From the NCBI RefSeq assembly GCF_014518425.1, contig NZ_JACVCU010000002.1:62001-126000 (forward strand): 64,000 nt of DNA, read 5' to 3'. A model generated the notes under the pieces. That model was not told the origin of the DNA, ran no database searches, and saw only the letters and a program-made list of their open reading frames with translations. Below are positions 40,887 to 51,765 of this stretch, in pieces; the first letter of the stretch is position 1; every line of letters starts with the position of its first letter. This stretch comes from Terrabacter sp. MAHUQ-38. GTDB lineage: Bacteria; Actinomycetota; Actinomycetes; Actinomycetales; Dermatophilaceae. Made by a program: the position numbers and the translations under genes.

Positions 40887-42248
40887 ATGACGATCGACGG
40901 ACCAACCCAGACGACGGTGCTCCCCGACCGCCCCCTCGACGGTGTGACCGACGGTGCCCCCGAGGGCGTCCTCGACGGTGCGCTCGCGGAGCTGGATGCC
41001 GAGGTGGCGGCCGCGATCGGTCATGAGCTGGAACGCCAGCAGAACACCCTCGAGATGATCGCGTCGGAGAACTTCGCCCCCGTCGCCGTGATGCAGGCGC
41101 AGGGCTCGGTGCTGACGAACAAGTACGCCGAGGGCTACCCGGGTCGGCGCTACTACGGCGGCTGCGAGCACGTCGACGTCGTCGAGTCGCTGGCCCTCTC
41201 GCGAGTCAAGGCGCTCTTCGACGCCGACTTCGCGAACGTCCAGCCCCACTCCGGCGCGCAGGCCAACGCCGCCGTGATGCACGCGCTCCTGCGCCCGGGC
41301 GACACCATCCTCGGGCTGGAGCTCGCTCACGGCGGCCACCTGACGCACGGGATGCGCCTCAACTTCTCGGGCCGCCTCTACAACATCGTCGGCTACGGCG
41401 TCCGCGAGGACAGCCACCTGATCGACATGGCCGAGGTCGAGCGGCTGGCCCAGGAGCACCGGCCGGCGATGATCATCGCCGGGTGGTCGGCCTACCCGCG
41501 CCAGCTCGACTTCGCCGAGTTCCGTCGCATCGCCGACGCGGTGGGCGCCGTTCTCTTCGTCGACATGGCTCACTTTGCCGGGCTCGTCGCCGCCGGGCTG
41601 CACCCGTCGCCGGTGCCGCACGCCCACGTCGTCAGCTCGACCACGCACAAGACACTCGGCGGCCCGCGCGGCGGCATCATCCTGACCAACGACGCCGACA
41701 TCGCCAAGAAGATCAACTCTGCAGTGTTCCCCGGCCAGCAGGGCGGCCCGCTCGAGCACGTCATCGCCGGCAAGGCCGTCGCCTTCAAGCTCGCCGCCTC
41801 CGAGCAGTTCGCGCAGCGACAGGCGCGCACGCTGCAGGGGGCCGCGATCCTCGCCGACCGCCTCCAGGCCCCCGACGTCGCCGCACGCGGCATCAGCGTG
41901 CTGACCGGCGGCACGGACGTGCACCTCGTGCTCGTGGACCTGCGCCACTCCGAGCTCGACGGCCAGCAGGGCGAGGACCTGCTGCACTCGATCGGCATCA
42001 CGGTCAACCGCAACGCCGTCCCCTTCGACCCGCGACCGCCGATGGTGTCCTCGGGGCTGCGCATCGGCACGCCGGCCCTGGCCACCCGCGGCTTCGACAG
42101 CGACGCCTTCGCGGAGGTCGCCGACATCATCGCCGCCGTCCTGGCCGCCGCGCCCGGCACGGCCGACCTGCCGGCCCTGCGTGCCCGGGTCGACGCGCTG
42201 ACCGCCCGTTTCCCGCTCTACCCCGGCATCCGAGGAGGCGTGGCGTGA
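40887..42248 (+). CDS. glyA: Serine hydroxymethyltransferase
   Basis: A 453-residue PLP enzyme making serine from glycine and methylene-THF. The PLP lysine is K255 in [14 protein letters not shown], and the folate-site ELIASEN-type segment reads [10 protein letters not shown]. There is a 25-residue N-terminal extension compared with E. coli GlyA, rich in Asp, Gly and Pro. As first gene of the sox operon it is probably a second, catabolic copy: it combines glycine from sarcosine with methylene-THF released by SoxA. AGGAG lies ahead of the ATG. Its stop overlaps the soxB GTG. Confidence 0.93.
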   Translation: MTIDGPTQTTVLPDRPLDGVTDGAPEGVLDGALAELDAEVAAAIGHELERQQNTLEMIASENFAPVAVMQAQGSVLTNKYAEGYPGRRYYGGCEHVDVVESLALSRVKALFDADFANVQPHSGAQANAAVMHALLRPGDTILGLELAHGGHLTHGMRLNFSGRLYNIVGYGVREDSHLIDMAEVERLAQEHRPAMIIAGWSAYPRQLDFAEFRRIADAVGAVLFVDMAHFAGLVAAGLHPSPVPHAHVVSSTTHKTLGGPRGGIILTNDADIAKKINSAVFPGQQGGPLEHVIAGKAVAFKLAASEQFAQRQARTLQGAAILADRLQAPDVAARGISVLTGGTDVHLVLVDLRHSELDGQQGEDLLHSIGITVNRNAVPFDPRPPMVSSGLRIGTPALATRGFDSDAFAEVADIIAAVLAAAPGTADLPALRARVDALTARFPLYPGIRGGVA

Positions 42249-43465
42249 ACCAGCGCGAGCTCCCGCAGCACCCCGACTTCCTCTGGTCCAACCCCGAGCC
42301 GAAGAAGAGCTACGACGTCGTGATCGTCGGCGGGGGCGGTCACGGCCTCGCCACCGCCTACTACCTCGCCAAGAACCACGGCATCACGAACGTCGCTGTG
42401 CTCGAACGCGGTTGGCTCGCCGGCGGCAACATGGCCCGCAACACGACGATCATCCGGTCGAACTACCTGTGGGACGAGTCGGCAGCCATCTACGAACACT
42501 CCCTCAAGCTGTGGGAGGGCCTCGAGGAAGAGCTCGGCTACGACATCTTCTTCTCCCAGCGCGGCGTGCTGAACCTCGCCCACACCCTGCAGGACCAGCG
42601 GGACTCTGTCCGCCGGGTCGAGGCGAACCGCCTCAACGGCGTCGACGCCGAGTGGGTGGACGCGCAGCAGGTGAAGGAGCTGTGCCCCATCATCAACATC
42701 AACGACGACATCCGCTATCCCGTCATGGGCGGCACGTTCCAGCCGCGCGCCGGCATCGCCAAGCACGACTGGGTGGCCTGGGGCTACGCGCGCCGTGCGG
42801 ACGAGCTCGGCGTCGACCTGATCCAGAACTGCGAGGTCACCGGCTTCGTCATGGACGGCGACCGTGTCGTCGGGGTCGAGACGTCGCGCGGACGGATCAA
42901 CGCCGGGAAGGTCGCCCTGTGCGCCGCCGGACACACCTCCGTGCTCGCCGACATGGCCGGGTTCCGCGTGCCCATCCAGTCGCACCCCCTTCAGGCGCTG
43001 GTCTCCGAGCTCCACGAGATGGTCCACCCCACGGTCGTCATGTCGAACCACGTGCACGTGTACGTCTCCCAGGCCCACAAGGGCGAGCTCGTCATGGGCG
43101 CCGGTGTGGACACGTACAACGGCTACGGCCAGCGGGGCTCCTTCCACGTCATCGAGCACCAGATGTCGGCCGCCGTCGAGCTCTTCCCCATCTTCGCTCG
43201 GGCCCACCTGCTGCGCACGTGGGGCGGCATCGTCGACGTGACGCTCGACGCCTCGCCGGTCATGGGCCGCTCCCCCGTGGACCAGATGTACGTCAACTGC
43301 GGCTGGGGCACGGGCGGCTTCAAGGCGGTGCCGGGCGCCGGCTGGGCTTACGCGCACACCATCGCCCACGACGAACCGCACCAGCTGAACCGGGCCTTCG
43401 GTCTCGAGCGCTTTGTGAGCGGCGACCTCATCGACGAGCACGGCGCCGCCGCCGTGGCCCACTGA
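42245..43465 (+). CDS. soxB: Sarcosine oxidase beta subunit
   Basis: A 406-residue FAD/FMN subunit of heterotetrameric sarcosine oxidase. The FAD fold is [19 protein letters not shown]174 in [14 protein letters not shown] sits where the covalently FMN-bearing histidine occurs in Corynebacterium and Stenotrophomonas enzymes. It oxidises sarcosine to an imine; the methylene group then goes to THF in the alpha subunit. It starts with GTG overlapping the glyA stop, behind a GGAGG. Order B-D-A-G is the standard one. Confidence 0.93.
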   Translation: MNQRELPQHPDFLWSNPEPKKSYDVVIVGGGGHGLATAYYLAKNHGITNVAVLERGWLAGGNMARNTTIIRSNYLWDESAAIYEHSLKLWEGLEEELGYDIFFSQRGVLNLAHTLQDQRDSVRRVEANRLNGVDAEWVDAQQVKELCPIININDDIRYPVMGGTFQPRAGIAKHDWVAWGYARRADELGVDLIQNCEVTGFVMDGDRVVGVETSRGRINAGKVALCAAGHTSVLADMAGFRVPIQSHPLQALVSELHEMVHPTVVMSNHVHVYVSQAHKGELVMGAGVDTYNGYGQRGSFHVIEHQMSAAVELFPIFARAHLLRTWGGIVDVTLDASPVMGRSPVDQMYVNCGWGTGGFKAVPGAGWAYAHTIAHDEPHQLNRAFGLERFVSGDLIDEHGAAAVAH

Positions 43466-43484
43466 CGCGAAAGGGACTTCCACC

Positions 43485-43796
43485 ATGATGCTCATCGAGT
43501 GCCCGTACTGCGGCCCGCGCAACGAGCCGGAGTTCGCCTACGGCGGGCAGGCCCACGTCGCCTACCCCGAAGACCCGAACGCGTTGTCGGACGAGGAATG
43601 GGCCCAGTACCTCTTCTACCGCGACAACCCCCAGGGCGCCTACGCCGAACGGTGGGTGCACTCGGCCGGCTGCCGCAAGTGGTTCAACGCCATCCGCAAC
43701 ACCCGGACGTACGAGATCCAGCACGTCTACCGCCTCGACCAGGCCCGTCCCGACGGAGCCGCACCAGCACCCACCACGAGCAGGCAGGAGGCATGA
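43485..43796 (+). CDS. soxD: Sarcosine oxidase delta subunit
   Basis: A 103-residue zinc-binding subunit. Ligands C6 and C9 ([10 protein letters not shown]) with H59 and C63 (HSAGC) match the family zinc site, and the RNPKGxxxERWxHxxGCRxWF-like core is clear. It bridges the alpha and beta subunits. The stop overlaps the first possible soxA ATG. Confidence 0.93.
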   Translation: MMLIECPYCGPRNEPEFAYGGQAHVAYPEDPNALSDEEWAQYLFYRDNPQGAYAERWVHSAGCRKWFNAIRNTRTYEIQHVYRLDQARPDGAAPAPTTSRQEA

Positions 43797-43798
43797 GC

Positions 43799-46700
43799 AT
43801 GGACCTCACCTCACCCGACCAGCCCAACCGACGTCCCAAGGGTGGCGCCATCGACCGGGGCCGACCGCTGACCTTCACCGTCGACGGCACGACCCTCACC
43901 GGGTTCGCCGGTGACACCCTCGCGTCAGCGCTCGTCGCAAACGCTCGCCTGCGCGTCGGCGACTCCATCTACCTGCGCCGCCCGCGCGGCATCATGACCG
44001 CGGGCGTCGAGGAACCCAACGCGTTCGTGCGCGTCAACGGCGCGCACAACGAGTCGATGCTGCCCGCGACCACCCTCGAGCTGACCGAGGGCCTGGACGT
44101 CACGCTCCTCGAGGGCATCGGCGTGCTCGACGGGCGTCCCGACCCAGCCGAGTACGACAAGGTCCACGTGCATACCGACGTCGCCGTCGTCGGAGCGGGC
44201 CCGGCCGGGCTCGCCGCGGCCCGTGCGGCCTCCGCGAGCGGGGCCCGCGTGATGCTCTTCGAGCAGGACTTCGCGCTCGGCGGGTCGCTGCTGTCGGACC
44301 GCACCGCGATGGTCGAGGGGCAGCCCGGGGTCGAGTGGGTCGCGGGCGTGAGCGACGAGCTCGAGGCCGCGCCGGAGACCACCGTCCTGACGCGCACCTG
44401 TGTGTTCGGCAGCTACGACAACAACTACCTCATCGCCGTCGAACAGCGCCCGGAGGGACAGCGGTCACGCGGCGCGAGCGGCGAGCCGGTGAGGGACGGG
44501 GTGTCACGCCAGCGCGTGTGGCACGTCTCCGCGCGCCAGGTGGTGTTGGCGGTGGGAGCCTTCGAACGGCCGATCGTCTTCGCCGACAACGACGTTCCCG
44601 GCATCATGCTCGCCTCGGCCGCCCGCGCGTACGCCGACCGCTGGGGTGCGCTGCCCGGGCACAAGGTCGTCGTGTTCACGACCAACGACTCCGCCTACGA
44701 AGCGGCCCACGCTCTGGCCCACGCAGGTGCGGAGGTGACCGTCGTCGACGCCCGTGAGCAGATGACCGCCCCCAGCAGCGCCCAGCAGGGTGCTCTGCGC
44801 GCCGGCATGGCCGTGCACACCTCGTCCGCGGTCACGGCCGTCGAAGGCGTCGACGCCGTCACCGCGGCCACCATCGCGCCCATCGACGCCGACGGCCAGC
44901 CGGTGGGCGCCGGGCAGACGCTCGAGTGTGACCTCGTGGCCGTGTCCGGCGGCTGGACGCCCAATGTCAACCTGCACAGCCAGCGACAGGGGCCGTTGCG
45001 GTGGGATGACGAGCTGGCGGGCTTCGTGCCATCGGGCGAGGTCCGCAACCAGCTCGTTGCCGGCGCCGGAAACGGCAGCTACTCCACCGTCGACTGCGTC
45101 GCCGAGGGCGAACGCGCCGGGCGTGCGGCGGCACAGGCCGCCGGGTTCTCCGTGCCGGGCGAGCCCACCGAGTCGCCGGCCGAGAGCCCGGAGGTGCGCC
45201 TGGAGCGCCAGCACCGTGCGGCCGGGCGGGTCCGTCAGCTGTGGGCCGTGCCTGCTGCCGACGGGTCCTTCGACCGGCACTTCGTCGACCTCAGCCGGGA
45301 CAACACCGCCGCGGACGTGCTGCGCGCCACCGTCGCCGGGATGCATTCGGTCGAGCACGTCAAGCGGTACACCTCCATCAGCACCGGCATCGACCAGGGC
45401 CGCATCGGCGGCGTGAACACGATCGGGCTGCTGACCCAGGTGCTCTCCGGCAACGACACCGCCTCGATCCCGCCAGGACAGCCCGGACAGGACCCTGCCG
45501 TGAAGACACACGGGGCGGCCTCGGCAGCTGCCAAGCGCCCCACACCCGGCGCGATCGGCACCACGACCTTCCGAGCCCCCTTCACGCCCGTTGCCTTCGT
45601 CGCCCTCGCCGGCCGGGGTCGGGGCGAGCTGTTCGACGCCGCGCGCACCAGCCCCGCGCACGCGTGGCACGTCGAGCACGGCGCCCTGTTCGAGGACGTC
45701 GGACAGTGGAAGCGCCCGTGGTACTACCCGCGCAGCGGGGAAGACATGGACGCTGCTGTCGCCCGTGAGTGCCGCGCCGCCCGCGAGGGTGTCGCGTTCA
45801 TGGACGCCACCACGCTCGGCAAGATCGAGATCCGGGGCGCCGACGCTCCCGAGTTCCTCAACCGCGTCTACACCAACCCCTTCCTGAAGCTGGCCGTGGG
45901 CAAGGCCCGCTATGGCGTCATGTGCACCGCAGCAGGCATGGTCTTCGACGACGGCGTCACCCTGCGCCTCGCAGACGACCGCTTCTTCATGACCACGACC
46001 ACGGGCGGGGCGGCCAAGGTGCTCGACTGGCTCGAGGAGTGGAGCCAGACGGAGTGGCCCGAGCTCGACGTCACCTTCACCTCGGTCACCGAGCAGTGGT
46101 CGACCGTGGCGGTCGTCGGCCCGCGGTCGCGCGACGTCATCGCGAAGCTCGCCCCTGACCTCGACGTCTCGAAGGAGGGCTTCGGGTTCATGGAGTTCCG
46201 AGAGACGACCCTCGTCTCCGGTATCGAGGCGCGCATCTGCCGCATCACCTTCTCCGGGGAGCTCGCCTACGAGATCAACGTGCCCCGCTGGTACGGGCTC
46301 AAGATCTGGAACGACGTCGCCGCCGCCGGCGAGGAGTTCGACATCACGCCCTACGGCACCGAGACCATGCACGTGCTGCGCGCCGAGAAGGCCTACCCCA
46401 TCGTCGGGCAGGACACCGACGGCACCATCACCCCCCACGACCTGGGGATGGACTGGGTGGTGAGCAAGACCAAGGAGTTCATCGGCAAGCGGTCGTTCTC
46501 CCGCAGCTCGCACACCGCCCCGGGTCGCAAGCAGCTCGTCAGCGTGCTGCCCGTCGACCGTGCCCTGCGTTTGCCCGAGGGAGCCCAGCTGGTCGAGCCC
46601 GACGCGCTGGGCAGCTACACCGGCGCGGGCCTGCCCGCCGCCCCCATCGCCATGGTCGGCTTCGTCACGTCGAGCTACCACAGCCAGGCCCTGGGACGCA

Positions 46701-46840
46701 GCTTCGCCCTGGCCCTCGTCAAGGACGGGCCTGATCGCATCGGCCAGACCCTGCTCGCCTCGTTCGAAGGAAAGTTCGCCGAGGTGGAGGTCCACGAACC
46801 GGTGCTCTACGACAAGGAAGGTGCACGACGAGATGGCTGA
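43799..46840 (+). CDS. soxA: Sarcosine oxidase alpha subunit
   Basis: A 1013-residue subunit. An N-terminal ferredoxin-like fold without cluster cysteines (about 20-115) is followed by an NAD-binding flavoprotein fold (GAGPAG at 132-137) and a C-terminal GcvT-like folate-binding domain starting near 640 ([18 protein letters not shown]). It channels the methylene group to tetrahydrofolate, giving methylene-THF and glycine. The ATG at 43799 is seven bases after AGGAGG; another ATG two codons upstream overlaps the soxD stop but is too close to that site. Confidence 0.92.
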   Translation: MDLTSPDQPNRRPKGGAIDRGRPLTFTVDGTTLTGFAGDTLASALVANARLRVGDSIYLRRPRGIMTAGVEEPNAFVRVNGAHNESMLPATTLELTEGLDVTLLEGIGVLDGRPDPAEYDKVHVHTDVAVVGAGPAGLAAARAASASGARVMLFEQDFALGGSLLSDRTAMVEGQPGVEWVAGVSDELEAAPETTVLTRTCVFGSYDNNYLIAVEQRPEGQRSRGASGEPVRDGVSRQRVWHVSARQVVLAVGAFERPIVFADNDVPGIMLASAARAYADRWGALPGHKVVVFTTNDSAYEAAHALAHAGAEVTVVDAREQMTAPSSAQQGALRAGMAVHTSSAVTAVEGVDAVTAATIAPIDADGQPVGAGQTLECDLVAVSGGWTPNVNLHSQRQGPLRWDDELAGFVPSGEVRNQLVAGAGNGSYSTVDCVAEGERAGRAAAQAAGFSVPGEPTESPAESPEVRLERQHRAAGRVRQLWAVPAADGSFDRHFVDLSRDNTAADVLRATVAGMHSVEHVKRYTSISTGIDQGRIGGVNTIGLLTQVLSGNDTASIPPGQPGQDPAVKTHGAASAAAKRPTPGAIGTTTFRAPFTPVAFVALAGRGRGELFDAARTSPAHAWHVEHGALFEDVGQWKRPWYYPRSGEDMDAAVARECRAAREGVAFMDATTLGKIEIRGADAPEFLNRVYTNPFLKLAVGKARYGVMCTAAGMVFDDGVTLRLADDRFFMTTTTGGAAKVLDWLEEWSQTEWPELDVTFTSVTEQWSTVAVVGPRSRDVIAKLAPDLDVSKEGFGFMEFRETTLVSGIEARICRITFSGELAYEINVPRWYGLKIWNDVAAAGEEFDITPYGTETMHVLRAEKAYPIVGQDTDGTITPHDLGMDWVVSKTKEFIGKRSFSRSSHTAPGRKQLVSVLPVDRALRLPEGAQLVEPDALGSYTGAGLPAAPIAMVGFVTSSYHSQALGRSFALALVKDGPDRIGQTLLASFEGKFAEVEVHEPVLYDKEGARRDG

Positions 46841-47540
46841 GCCGACGATCACCGCGCCCGCGACCACAGATCGCACGACCGATCCGAGCACGTCGAACGA
46901 CGCCATGTCGGACGACAGGGCGTCGACGGAGACCGTCAGCCCCCTGAGGCACCGACGCAGTCCCGGCGCCGATCTCACCGGGCTCATGGCGGCCGGCTCG
47001 CGCACGACCGTCAGCCTGCGAGAGCTGCCGTTCGCGACCCACCTCGCGCTGCGAGCCGGGTCGGCGCCCGCGATGGAGGCCCTCGGACGCGCCCTCGGTG
47101 CGCCGCTGCCCGAACGCGTCGGGACCGTCAGCTCCGGCGAGCGTGGGCCCGGGCGTCCCGTCGACGTCATCTGGCTGGGACCCGACGAGTGGCTGGCAGT
47201 GCTCGGCGACGAGGCGGTCACCGGCGAGAACGGCCGTCAGGTCGTGGATGCCGTGAGCGCAGCCCTCGACGGACAGCGCGGTCAGGTGGTCGACGTCTCG
47301 GCCAACCGCGCGACCCTCGAGCTGTCCGGGCCCCGCGCGCGAGCGGTGCTCGACAAGGTCATCCAGCTCGACCTGCACCCGCGCGAGTTTCCTGTCGGCC
47401 GTGCCGTGTCCACGCTGCTCGAGTCCGTCCAGGTCATCCTGTGGCGCTCCGGAGAGGACACCTGGCTCGTCATGCCCCGGGCCTCCTTCACCGAGTTCGT
47501 CACCCGCTGGCTGCTCGACGGCATGCGCGAGTTCGACTGA
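46833..47540 (+). CDS. soxG: Sarcosine oxidase gamma subunit
   Basis: A 235-residue subunit that clamps the complex. The family core, [12 protein letters not shown] and [24 protein letters not shown], then [11 protein letters not shown], is plain. An N-terminal Thr/Ser-rich extension of about 40 residues is unlike most relatives and may be partly non-translated if a later start is used. It overlaps soxA by eight bases and the next gene by one. Confidence 0.9.
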   Translation: MAEPTITAPATTDRTTDPSTSNDAMSDDRASTETVSPLRHRRSPGADLTGLMAAGSRTTVSLRELPFATHLALRAGSAPAMEALGRALGAPLPERVGTVSSGERGPGRPVDVIWLGPDEWLAVLGDEAVTGENGRQVVDAVSAALDGQRGQVVDVSANRATLELSGPRARAVLDKVIQLDLHPREFPVGRAVSTLLESVQVILWRSGEDTWLVMPRASFTEFVTRWLLDGMREFD

Positions 47541-48937
47541 TGGCGCTCAGCGCCCTCGACCTGTTCTCCGTGGGCATCGGGCCCTCCTCGTCACACACGG
47601 TCGGACCGATGCGCGCGGCGCGGCGGTTCGCGCTGTCGCTGAAGGAGATCGGGCTGCTCGAGGAGACGCGTCGGGTGCACGCCCAGCTGTTCGGGTCGCT
47701 CGGGGCGACCGGGCACGGGCACGGGTCTGACCGGGCAGTCCTGCTCGGTCTCGAGGCCGAGGACCCCGAGACCGTGGACACCGATCGCGCGATGGAACGC
47801 GTCTCGCAGGTCCGCGCCGCCGGGACCCTGGCGCTCTGCGGCAGCCACGAGATCGCGTTCGACACGGACAGCGACCTGGTGCTGCACCGGCGGGAGACCC
47901 TGCCCACCCATCCCAACGGCATGACCTTCGAGGCGTACGACGGCTCGGGCCAGTCACTCCTGAGACGCACCTACTACTCCGTGGGTGGCGGGTTCGTCGT
48001 CGACGAGGATGCATCCGGGAGCGACCGGGTCGTGGAGGACTCGACCGAGGTCCGCTACCCGTTCAGCACCGGGCGCGAGCTGCTGGACCGGTGTCACGAG
48101 AGTGGGCTCGGCATCGCCGAGGTTATGATGGCCAACGAGCTCTCCTGGCGGACGCGCGAGCAGGTGCGCACGCAGCTGCTGCACCTGTGGGACGTCATGC
48201 AGGAGTGCGTCGAGAGTGGGTGTACGCGCACCGAGACCACGTTGCCGGGGGGCCTGAAGGTGCGTCGTCGCGCACCCGAGCTGCGTGCACGCCTGCAGGA
48301 GCAGGAGGCGGCCGCCCGTGAGGGTGGCCGACCCGTGCTCGACCCGCTCTGGGCGATGGAATGGGTGAACCTCTACGCCCTCGCAGTGAACGAGGAGAAC
48401 GCCTCGGGTGGCCGCATCGTCACCGCCCCCACCAACGGTGCCGCAGGCATCATCCCTGCGGTGCTGCACTTCTTCACCCGCTTCGTCGACGACGACGAGG
48501 ACAAGGTCGTCGAGTTCCTGCTCACGGCGGCCGCCATCGGGATCCTCTTCAAGCTCGGCGCCTCCATCTCGGGCGCCGAGGTGGGCTGCCAGGGCGAGGT
48601 CGGCTCTGCATGCTCCATGGCCGCGGCGGGCCTGTGCGCCGTCCTCGGCGGCAGCCCGGAGCAGGTCGAGAATGCGGCCGAGATCGGCATCGAGCACAAC
48701 CTCGGCCTGACCTGTGACCCCGTCGGCGGTCTCGTGCAGATCCCGTGCATCGAACGCAACGCCATCGCCTCGGTGAAGGCGATCAACGCCGCGAGGCTCT
48801 CCCGGCACGGCACCGGAGAGCACAAGGTCAGCCTCGACCAGGCCATCAAGACGATGCGCGAGACCGGGCGCGACATGAAGGTCAAGTACAAGGAGACCTC
48901 GCGCGGCGGCCTCGCCGTGAACGTCATCGAGTGCTGA
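47540..48937 (+). CDS. sdaA: L-serine ammonia-lyase (iron-sulfur type), copy 2
   Basis: A 465-residue paralogue of the enzyme at 26131, with the same domain order and the same cluster cysteines ([21 protein letters not shown]). It differs mainly in the region around 270-300, where it has an extra REGGRP-type insert. It begins inside the soxG stop (TGATG), so it is the last gene of the glyA-soxBDAG operon and turns the serine made by GlyA into pyruvate and ammonia. Having separate copies under the IclR-type and GntR-type sites is unusual. Confidence 0.93.
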   Translation: MALSALDLFSVGIGPSSSHTVGPMRAARRFALSLKEIGLLEETRRVHAQLFGSLGATGHGHGSDRAVLLGLEAEDPETVDTDRAMERVSQVRAAGTLALCGSHEIAFDTDSDLVLHRRETLPTHPNGMTFEAYDGSGQSLLRRTYYSVGGGFVVDEDASGSDRVVEDSTEVRYPFSTGRELLDRCHESGLGIAEVMMANELSWRTREQVRTQLLHLWDVMQECVESGCTRTETTLPGGLKVRRRAPELRARLQEQEAAAREGGRPVLDPLWAMEWVNLYALAVNEENASGGRIVTAPTNGAAGIIPAVLHFFTRFVDDDEDKVVEFLLTAAAIGILFKLGASISGAEVGCQGEVGSACSMAAAGLCAVLGGSPEQVENAAEIGIEHNLGLTCDPVGGLVQIPCIERNAIASVKAINAARLSRHGTGEHKVSLDQAIKTMRETGRDMKVKYKETSRGGLAVNVIEC

Positions 48938-49120
48938 ACCCAACGGCTCGGTCCCGACCATCGCGGAACCGGACGCGGACGTCACGGGTCTCGACGCTCT
49001 GCTCGAACGGCTGAGGGCAGCGTTCGCGGGAGTCGCGGCGCCAAGGACGGCACGCCCCGCAACGCCTGAACCGACCAGCGCAGCCAGAATGGGCTGTGAG
49101 GAGCCGGGGAGGACGAAGGC

Positions 49121-49216
49121 GTGTATGCCGTGGCATCCCGCTCAGCCACCAATGTGCCTGAGCGCGACCACCTCACCCGTGAGGCAGCCCGGGTGCGGCA
49201 GTTGCTGCGCGCCTGA
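49121..49216 (+). CDS. Possible 31-residue small protein or gene remnant
   Basis: A GTG at 49121 follows GGGGAGGA with six bases between and opens a 31-codon frame ending RDHLTREAARVRQLLRA. Codon use is coding-like (most third positions G or C) and the end looks helical. It is too short to recognise. The remaining 48938-49229 region holds no other gene that I can support. Confidence 0.2.
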   Translation: MYAVASRSATNVPERDHLTREAARVRQLLRA

Positions 49217-49229
49217 GCACCACTGGGCG

Positions 49230-49514
49230 CTACCGCGGGTCGTCCTCGCTCACGCCGATCCGCACCTTGCCCTTGCTGGGACAGTCGTCCTGGTGCGCGA
49301 CTGCGTCCTTGCGGGCCTTGTCCCGGGCCCGCCTGGCTGGACCCGTCCAGTCGCAGCTCTTGCAGTAGCCGAAGGCGAACGCCCCGTCGTCCTGAGTCCC
49401 ATGCTGGTCGACCGGTTCCAACGTCGCCTGGTGCTTGCGACCACCGCCGTCCTTCACCGTCAGGTCACGACCACGACGTTTGAGGAACCGGGGGCCACGA
49501 TCGGGCTTCGCCAT
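49230..49514 (-). CDS. Small basic protein with CxxC...HxxxC zinc-ribbon-like motif
   Basis: A 94-residue protein. It opens with basic MAKPDRGPRFLKRRGRD, then has C51-x2-C54 (GYCKSCDWTG) and H74-x3-C78 (AHQDDCPS), a layout that could bind one zinc. Between them lies a very basic helix, ARRARDKARKD. GAGAGGA is placed seven bases before the ATG at 49514, which fixes the start against a longer open frame. A nucleic-acid-binding role is possible but not shown. An 11-bp tandem repeat lies just upstream. Confidence 0.6.
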   Translation of the reverse strand: MAKPDRGPRFLKRRGRDLTVKDGGGRKHQATLEPVDQHGTQDDGAFAFGYCKSCDWTGPARRARDKARKDAVAHQDDCPSKGKVRIGVSEDDPR

Positions 49515-49550
49515 GGTCACATCCTCTCGTGCGGTGCCGCTGCAGTGACG

Positions 49551-49594
49551 CTGGGCTGTCGCTGGACTGTCTCTGGACTGTCTCTGGGCCGTCA
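49551..49594. repeat. Four tandem 11-bp repeats upstream of the small zinc-ribbon gene
   Basis: Four consecutive units of 11 bases, two identical (CTGGACTGTCT) flanked by CTGGGCTGTCG and CTGGGCCGTCA. The unit length is close to one helical turn, so copies lie on one face of the DNA, 37-80 bases before the start codon at 49514. Confidence 0.7.
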
Positions 49595-49691
49595 GTGCGC
49601 CCACGGCCACCGGACCGCGGGGCGGGCAGGGCGATTGGAGCACGCCGGCCTGGCACGTGCCTCGTGGCTCGAAGGAGTCCACGAGAACCGG

Positions 49692-51710
49692 TCACCGCGT
49701 GGTGACGCCCCCGAGGGCCGGTTCGCTCATGGACGGACGCCCGGTCTCGAGGTGGCCCGCGAAGGCGCGCAGGAACGACGTGTCCCCGGCAACGACCGTG
49801 AGGTCGTACCAGCCGCCGGTCGCGGTCGTGTCGATGGTGACCGGGCGTCGGCCGGCCGTGGTCCGGTCGCCGTACGCGTTCTCGAGGGTGACCTCGATGC
49901 CCCGCGGGGCCTCGACGGCCAGGGAGAGCTGCTGGGTGCGCCCGACCCGGGTCAACGCGACCCGGACACGGTCGGTGCCGATGTCGCCGGCATAGCGGCG
50001 GAAGAAGCCGTTCGGTCCGTGGAGGTGGATGTCGTACTCACCGGTGACGGGCCATGTGGCTCGCAGCTCGTCGCCCGCACCAACCGTGTAGCTGTGCGGT
50101 GCACCTGCGGGCTCGATGAGCCGGGCCTGCAGCTGGACGCCCCGGCGGCCGCGGTTGTCGAGGTCGACCGTGATGGCTCCGCGCGTCTGGAACTCCCGGA
50201 CGTCGAGGTCGTAGGGGGTCGGACGGGCCGGGCGCGTGCCCGGCTCCTGCGACGGCATCGAGCCGTGAGGCGGAGGCGTCGGCCGGTAGTCGGGGTGGCG
50301 CTTGTCGTCGAACGGCTTCCAGCTCGTCGTGCTCGGCAGGGACGGCACCTTCTCGACCGTCCTGGAGAAGTCGAACGCCGACGTCAGGTCGCCGGCGACA
50401 GACCGGCGCCAGGGGGTGATGTTGGGTTCGTCGACGCCGAAACGGGCCTCCATGAGTCGGATGATCGAGGTGTGGTCGAACGTCTCGGACGCCACCCAAC
50501 CGCCGGTGCTCCACGGCGACACGACGAACATCGGCACACGCGGCCCCATGCCGTATGCGCCCGGCCCGTGCTCACCGTCGTAGAACTCGTGGTCCGTCGG
50601 AACCGTCGAAGCGCCAGGAACGAGAGGGGAGTTCGCGTGCGGCGGCACGAGGTGGTCGAAGAAGCCGTCGTTCTCGTCGTACGTGATGAGCAGGATCGTC
50701 TTGGCCCACACCTCGGGGTTGGACGTGAGGGTGTCGAGGACCTTGGAGATGTACCAGGCGCCGTAGTTGGTCGGCCAGTTCGAGTGCTCGCTGAACGCCT
50801 CGGGCGCCGCGATCCAGCTGACCGCGGGCAGCGCGTCCGCCTCGACGTCGCGGCGCAGCAGCTCGAAGTAGTCCTGCCCGTCGACGGCCTTGGTGCCGAC
50901 GCGAGCCTTCCGGTAGAGCGGTGAGTCGGGCGCCGCGTTGCGGTACGCGTTGAAGTACAGGAGCGAGTTGTCGCCGTAGTTTCCGATGTAGGGGTCGGAC
51001 GTCCAGCCCCACGAGCCGGCGCCGTCGAGACCGGAGCCCTCGTCCTGGTAGACCTTCCAGGACACCCCGGCCTGCTCGAGCCGCTCCGGGTAGGTGCGCC
51101 AGTCGTAGCCGAGCTCGTCGTTGTAGAGGACCGGCCCACCGCCCTTGCCGTCGTTGCCCGTCCAGCCCGTCCACATGTAGTAGCGGTTCGGGTCGGTGTT
51201 GCCGATGAACGAGCAGTAGTACGCGTCGCAGACCGTGAACGCGTCGGCGAGGGCATAGTGGAACGCCGCATCCTCACGCTTCAGGTATGCCATCGTCGTC
51301 GTGCCCTTGGCCGGCACCCAGCCGTCGTAGTGACCCTTGTTGACCGCGGACTGACCGTCGGTCCAGCTGTGCGGCAGGCCTTCCAGGAAGGCCGCGCCGA
51401 GGTCGTCGACGCTCGGGTGGAACGGGAGGATCTCGCGCGTCCCGTCGGACTGGTGCCACACGTTCATCCCGCTCGGGAGCTGGACAGGGTGAGGGTCCCC
51501 GAACCCTCTGACGCCGCGGAGGCTGCCGAGGTAGTGCTCGAACGAGCGGTTCTCCTGCATGAGGACGACGATGTGCTCGACGTCCTGGAGGGATCCGGTG
51601 GCGCGGTTGGCGGGTATCGCCGCCGCCCTGGCGATGCTGTCGTTCAGCATCGTCGCTGCTGCGGCGCCGCCCGCGATCTGGAGGAAGCGGCGACGGTCGA
51701 GGTTGACCAT
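49692..51710 (-). CDS. Tat-secreted phosphocholine-type phospholipase C
   Basis: A 672-residue phosphoesterase of the non-haemolytic phospholipase C family. The Tat signal is RRRFLQIAGGAAAATML. Catalytic-domain motifs include VVLMQENRSFEHYLG near the metal-binding threonine/asparagine region, NTDPNRYYMWTG, ITYDENDGFFDHLVPP and RVPMFVVSPWSTGG. Two C-terminal beta domains of DUF756 type follow from about 490. It cleaves phosphatidylcholine or sphingomyelin to phosphocholine, which after dephosphorylation could supply choline to the neighbouring island. AGGAG lies five bases before the ATG. It follows the broken GDPD gene by 55 bases. Confidence 0.9.
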   Translation of the reverse strand: MVNLDRRRFLQIAGGAAAATMLNDSIARAAAIPANRATGSLQDVEHIVVLMQENRSFEHYLGSLRGVRGFGDPHPVQLPSGMNVWHQSDGTREILPFHPSVDDLGAAFLEGLPHSWTDGQSAVNKGHYDGWVPAKGTTTMAYLKREDAAFHYALADAFTVCDAYYCSFIGNTDPNRYYMWTGWTGNDGKGGGPVLYNDELGYDWRTYPERLEQAGVSWKVYQDEGSGLDGAGSWGWTSDPYIGNYGDNSLLYFNAYRNAAPDSPLYRKARVGTKAVDGQDYFELLRRDVEADALPAVSWIAAPEAFSEHSNWPTNYGAWYISKVLDTLTSNPEVWAKTILLITYDENDGFFDHLVPPHANSPLVPGASTVPTDHEFYDGEHGPGAYGMGPRVPMFVVSPWSTGGWVASETFDHTSIIRLMEARFGVDEPNITPWRRSVAGDLTSAFDFSRTVEKVPSLPSTTSWKPFDDKRHPDYRPTPPPHGSMPSQEPGTRPARPTPYDLDVREFQTRGAITVDLDNRGRRGVQLQARLIEPAGAPHSYTVGAGDELRATWPVTGEYDIHLHGPNGFFRRYAGDIGTDRVRVALTRVGRTQQLSLAVEAPRGIEVTLENAYGDRTTAGRRPVTIDTTATGGWYDLTVVAGDTSFLRAFAGHLETGRPSMSEPALGGVTTR

Positions 51711-51765
51711 GGGAACTCCTGGGTTGTGGAGGGGGCAGCGGTAGGTGGGTGGTGGAGACCGGGGC

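Noticed and set aside
48924..49136. A 70-codon minus-strand frame downstream of the second sdaA
   Set aside because: Arg/Cys-rich, overlaps the sdaA stop antisense, and lacks a ribosome binding site.
49089..50924. A 611-codon plus-strand frame over the phospholipase C gene
   Set aside because: Antisense shadow; the minus-strand gene has a Tat signal, catalytic motifs and a good ribosome binding site.
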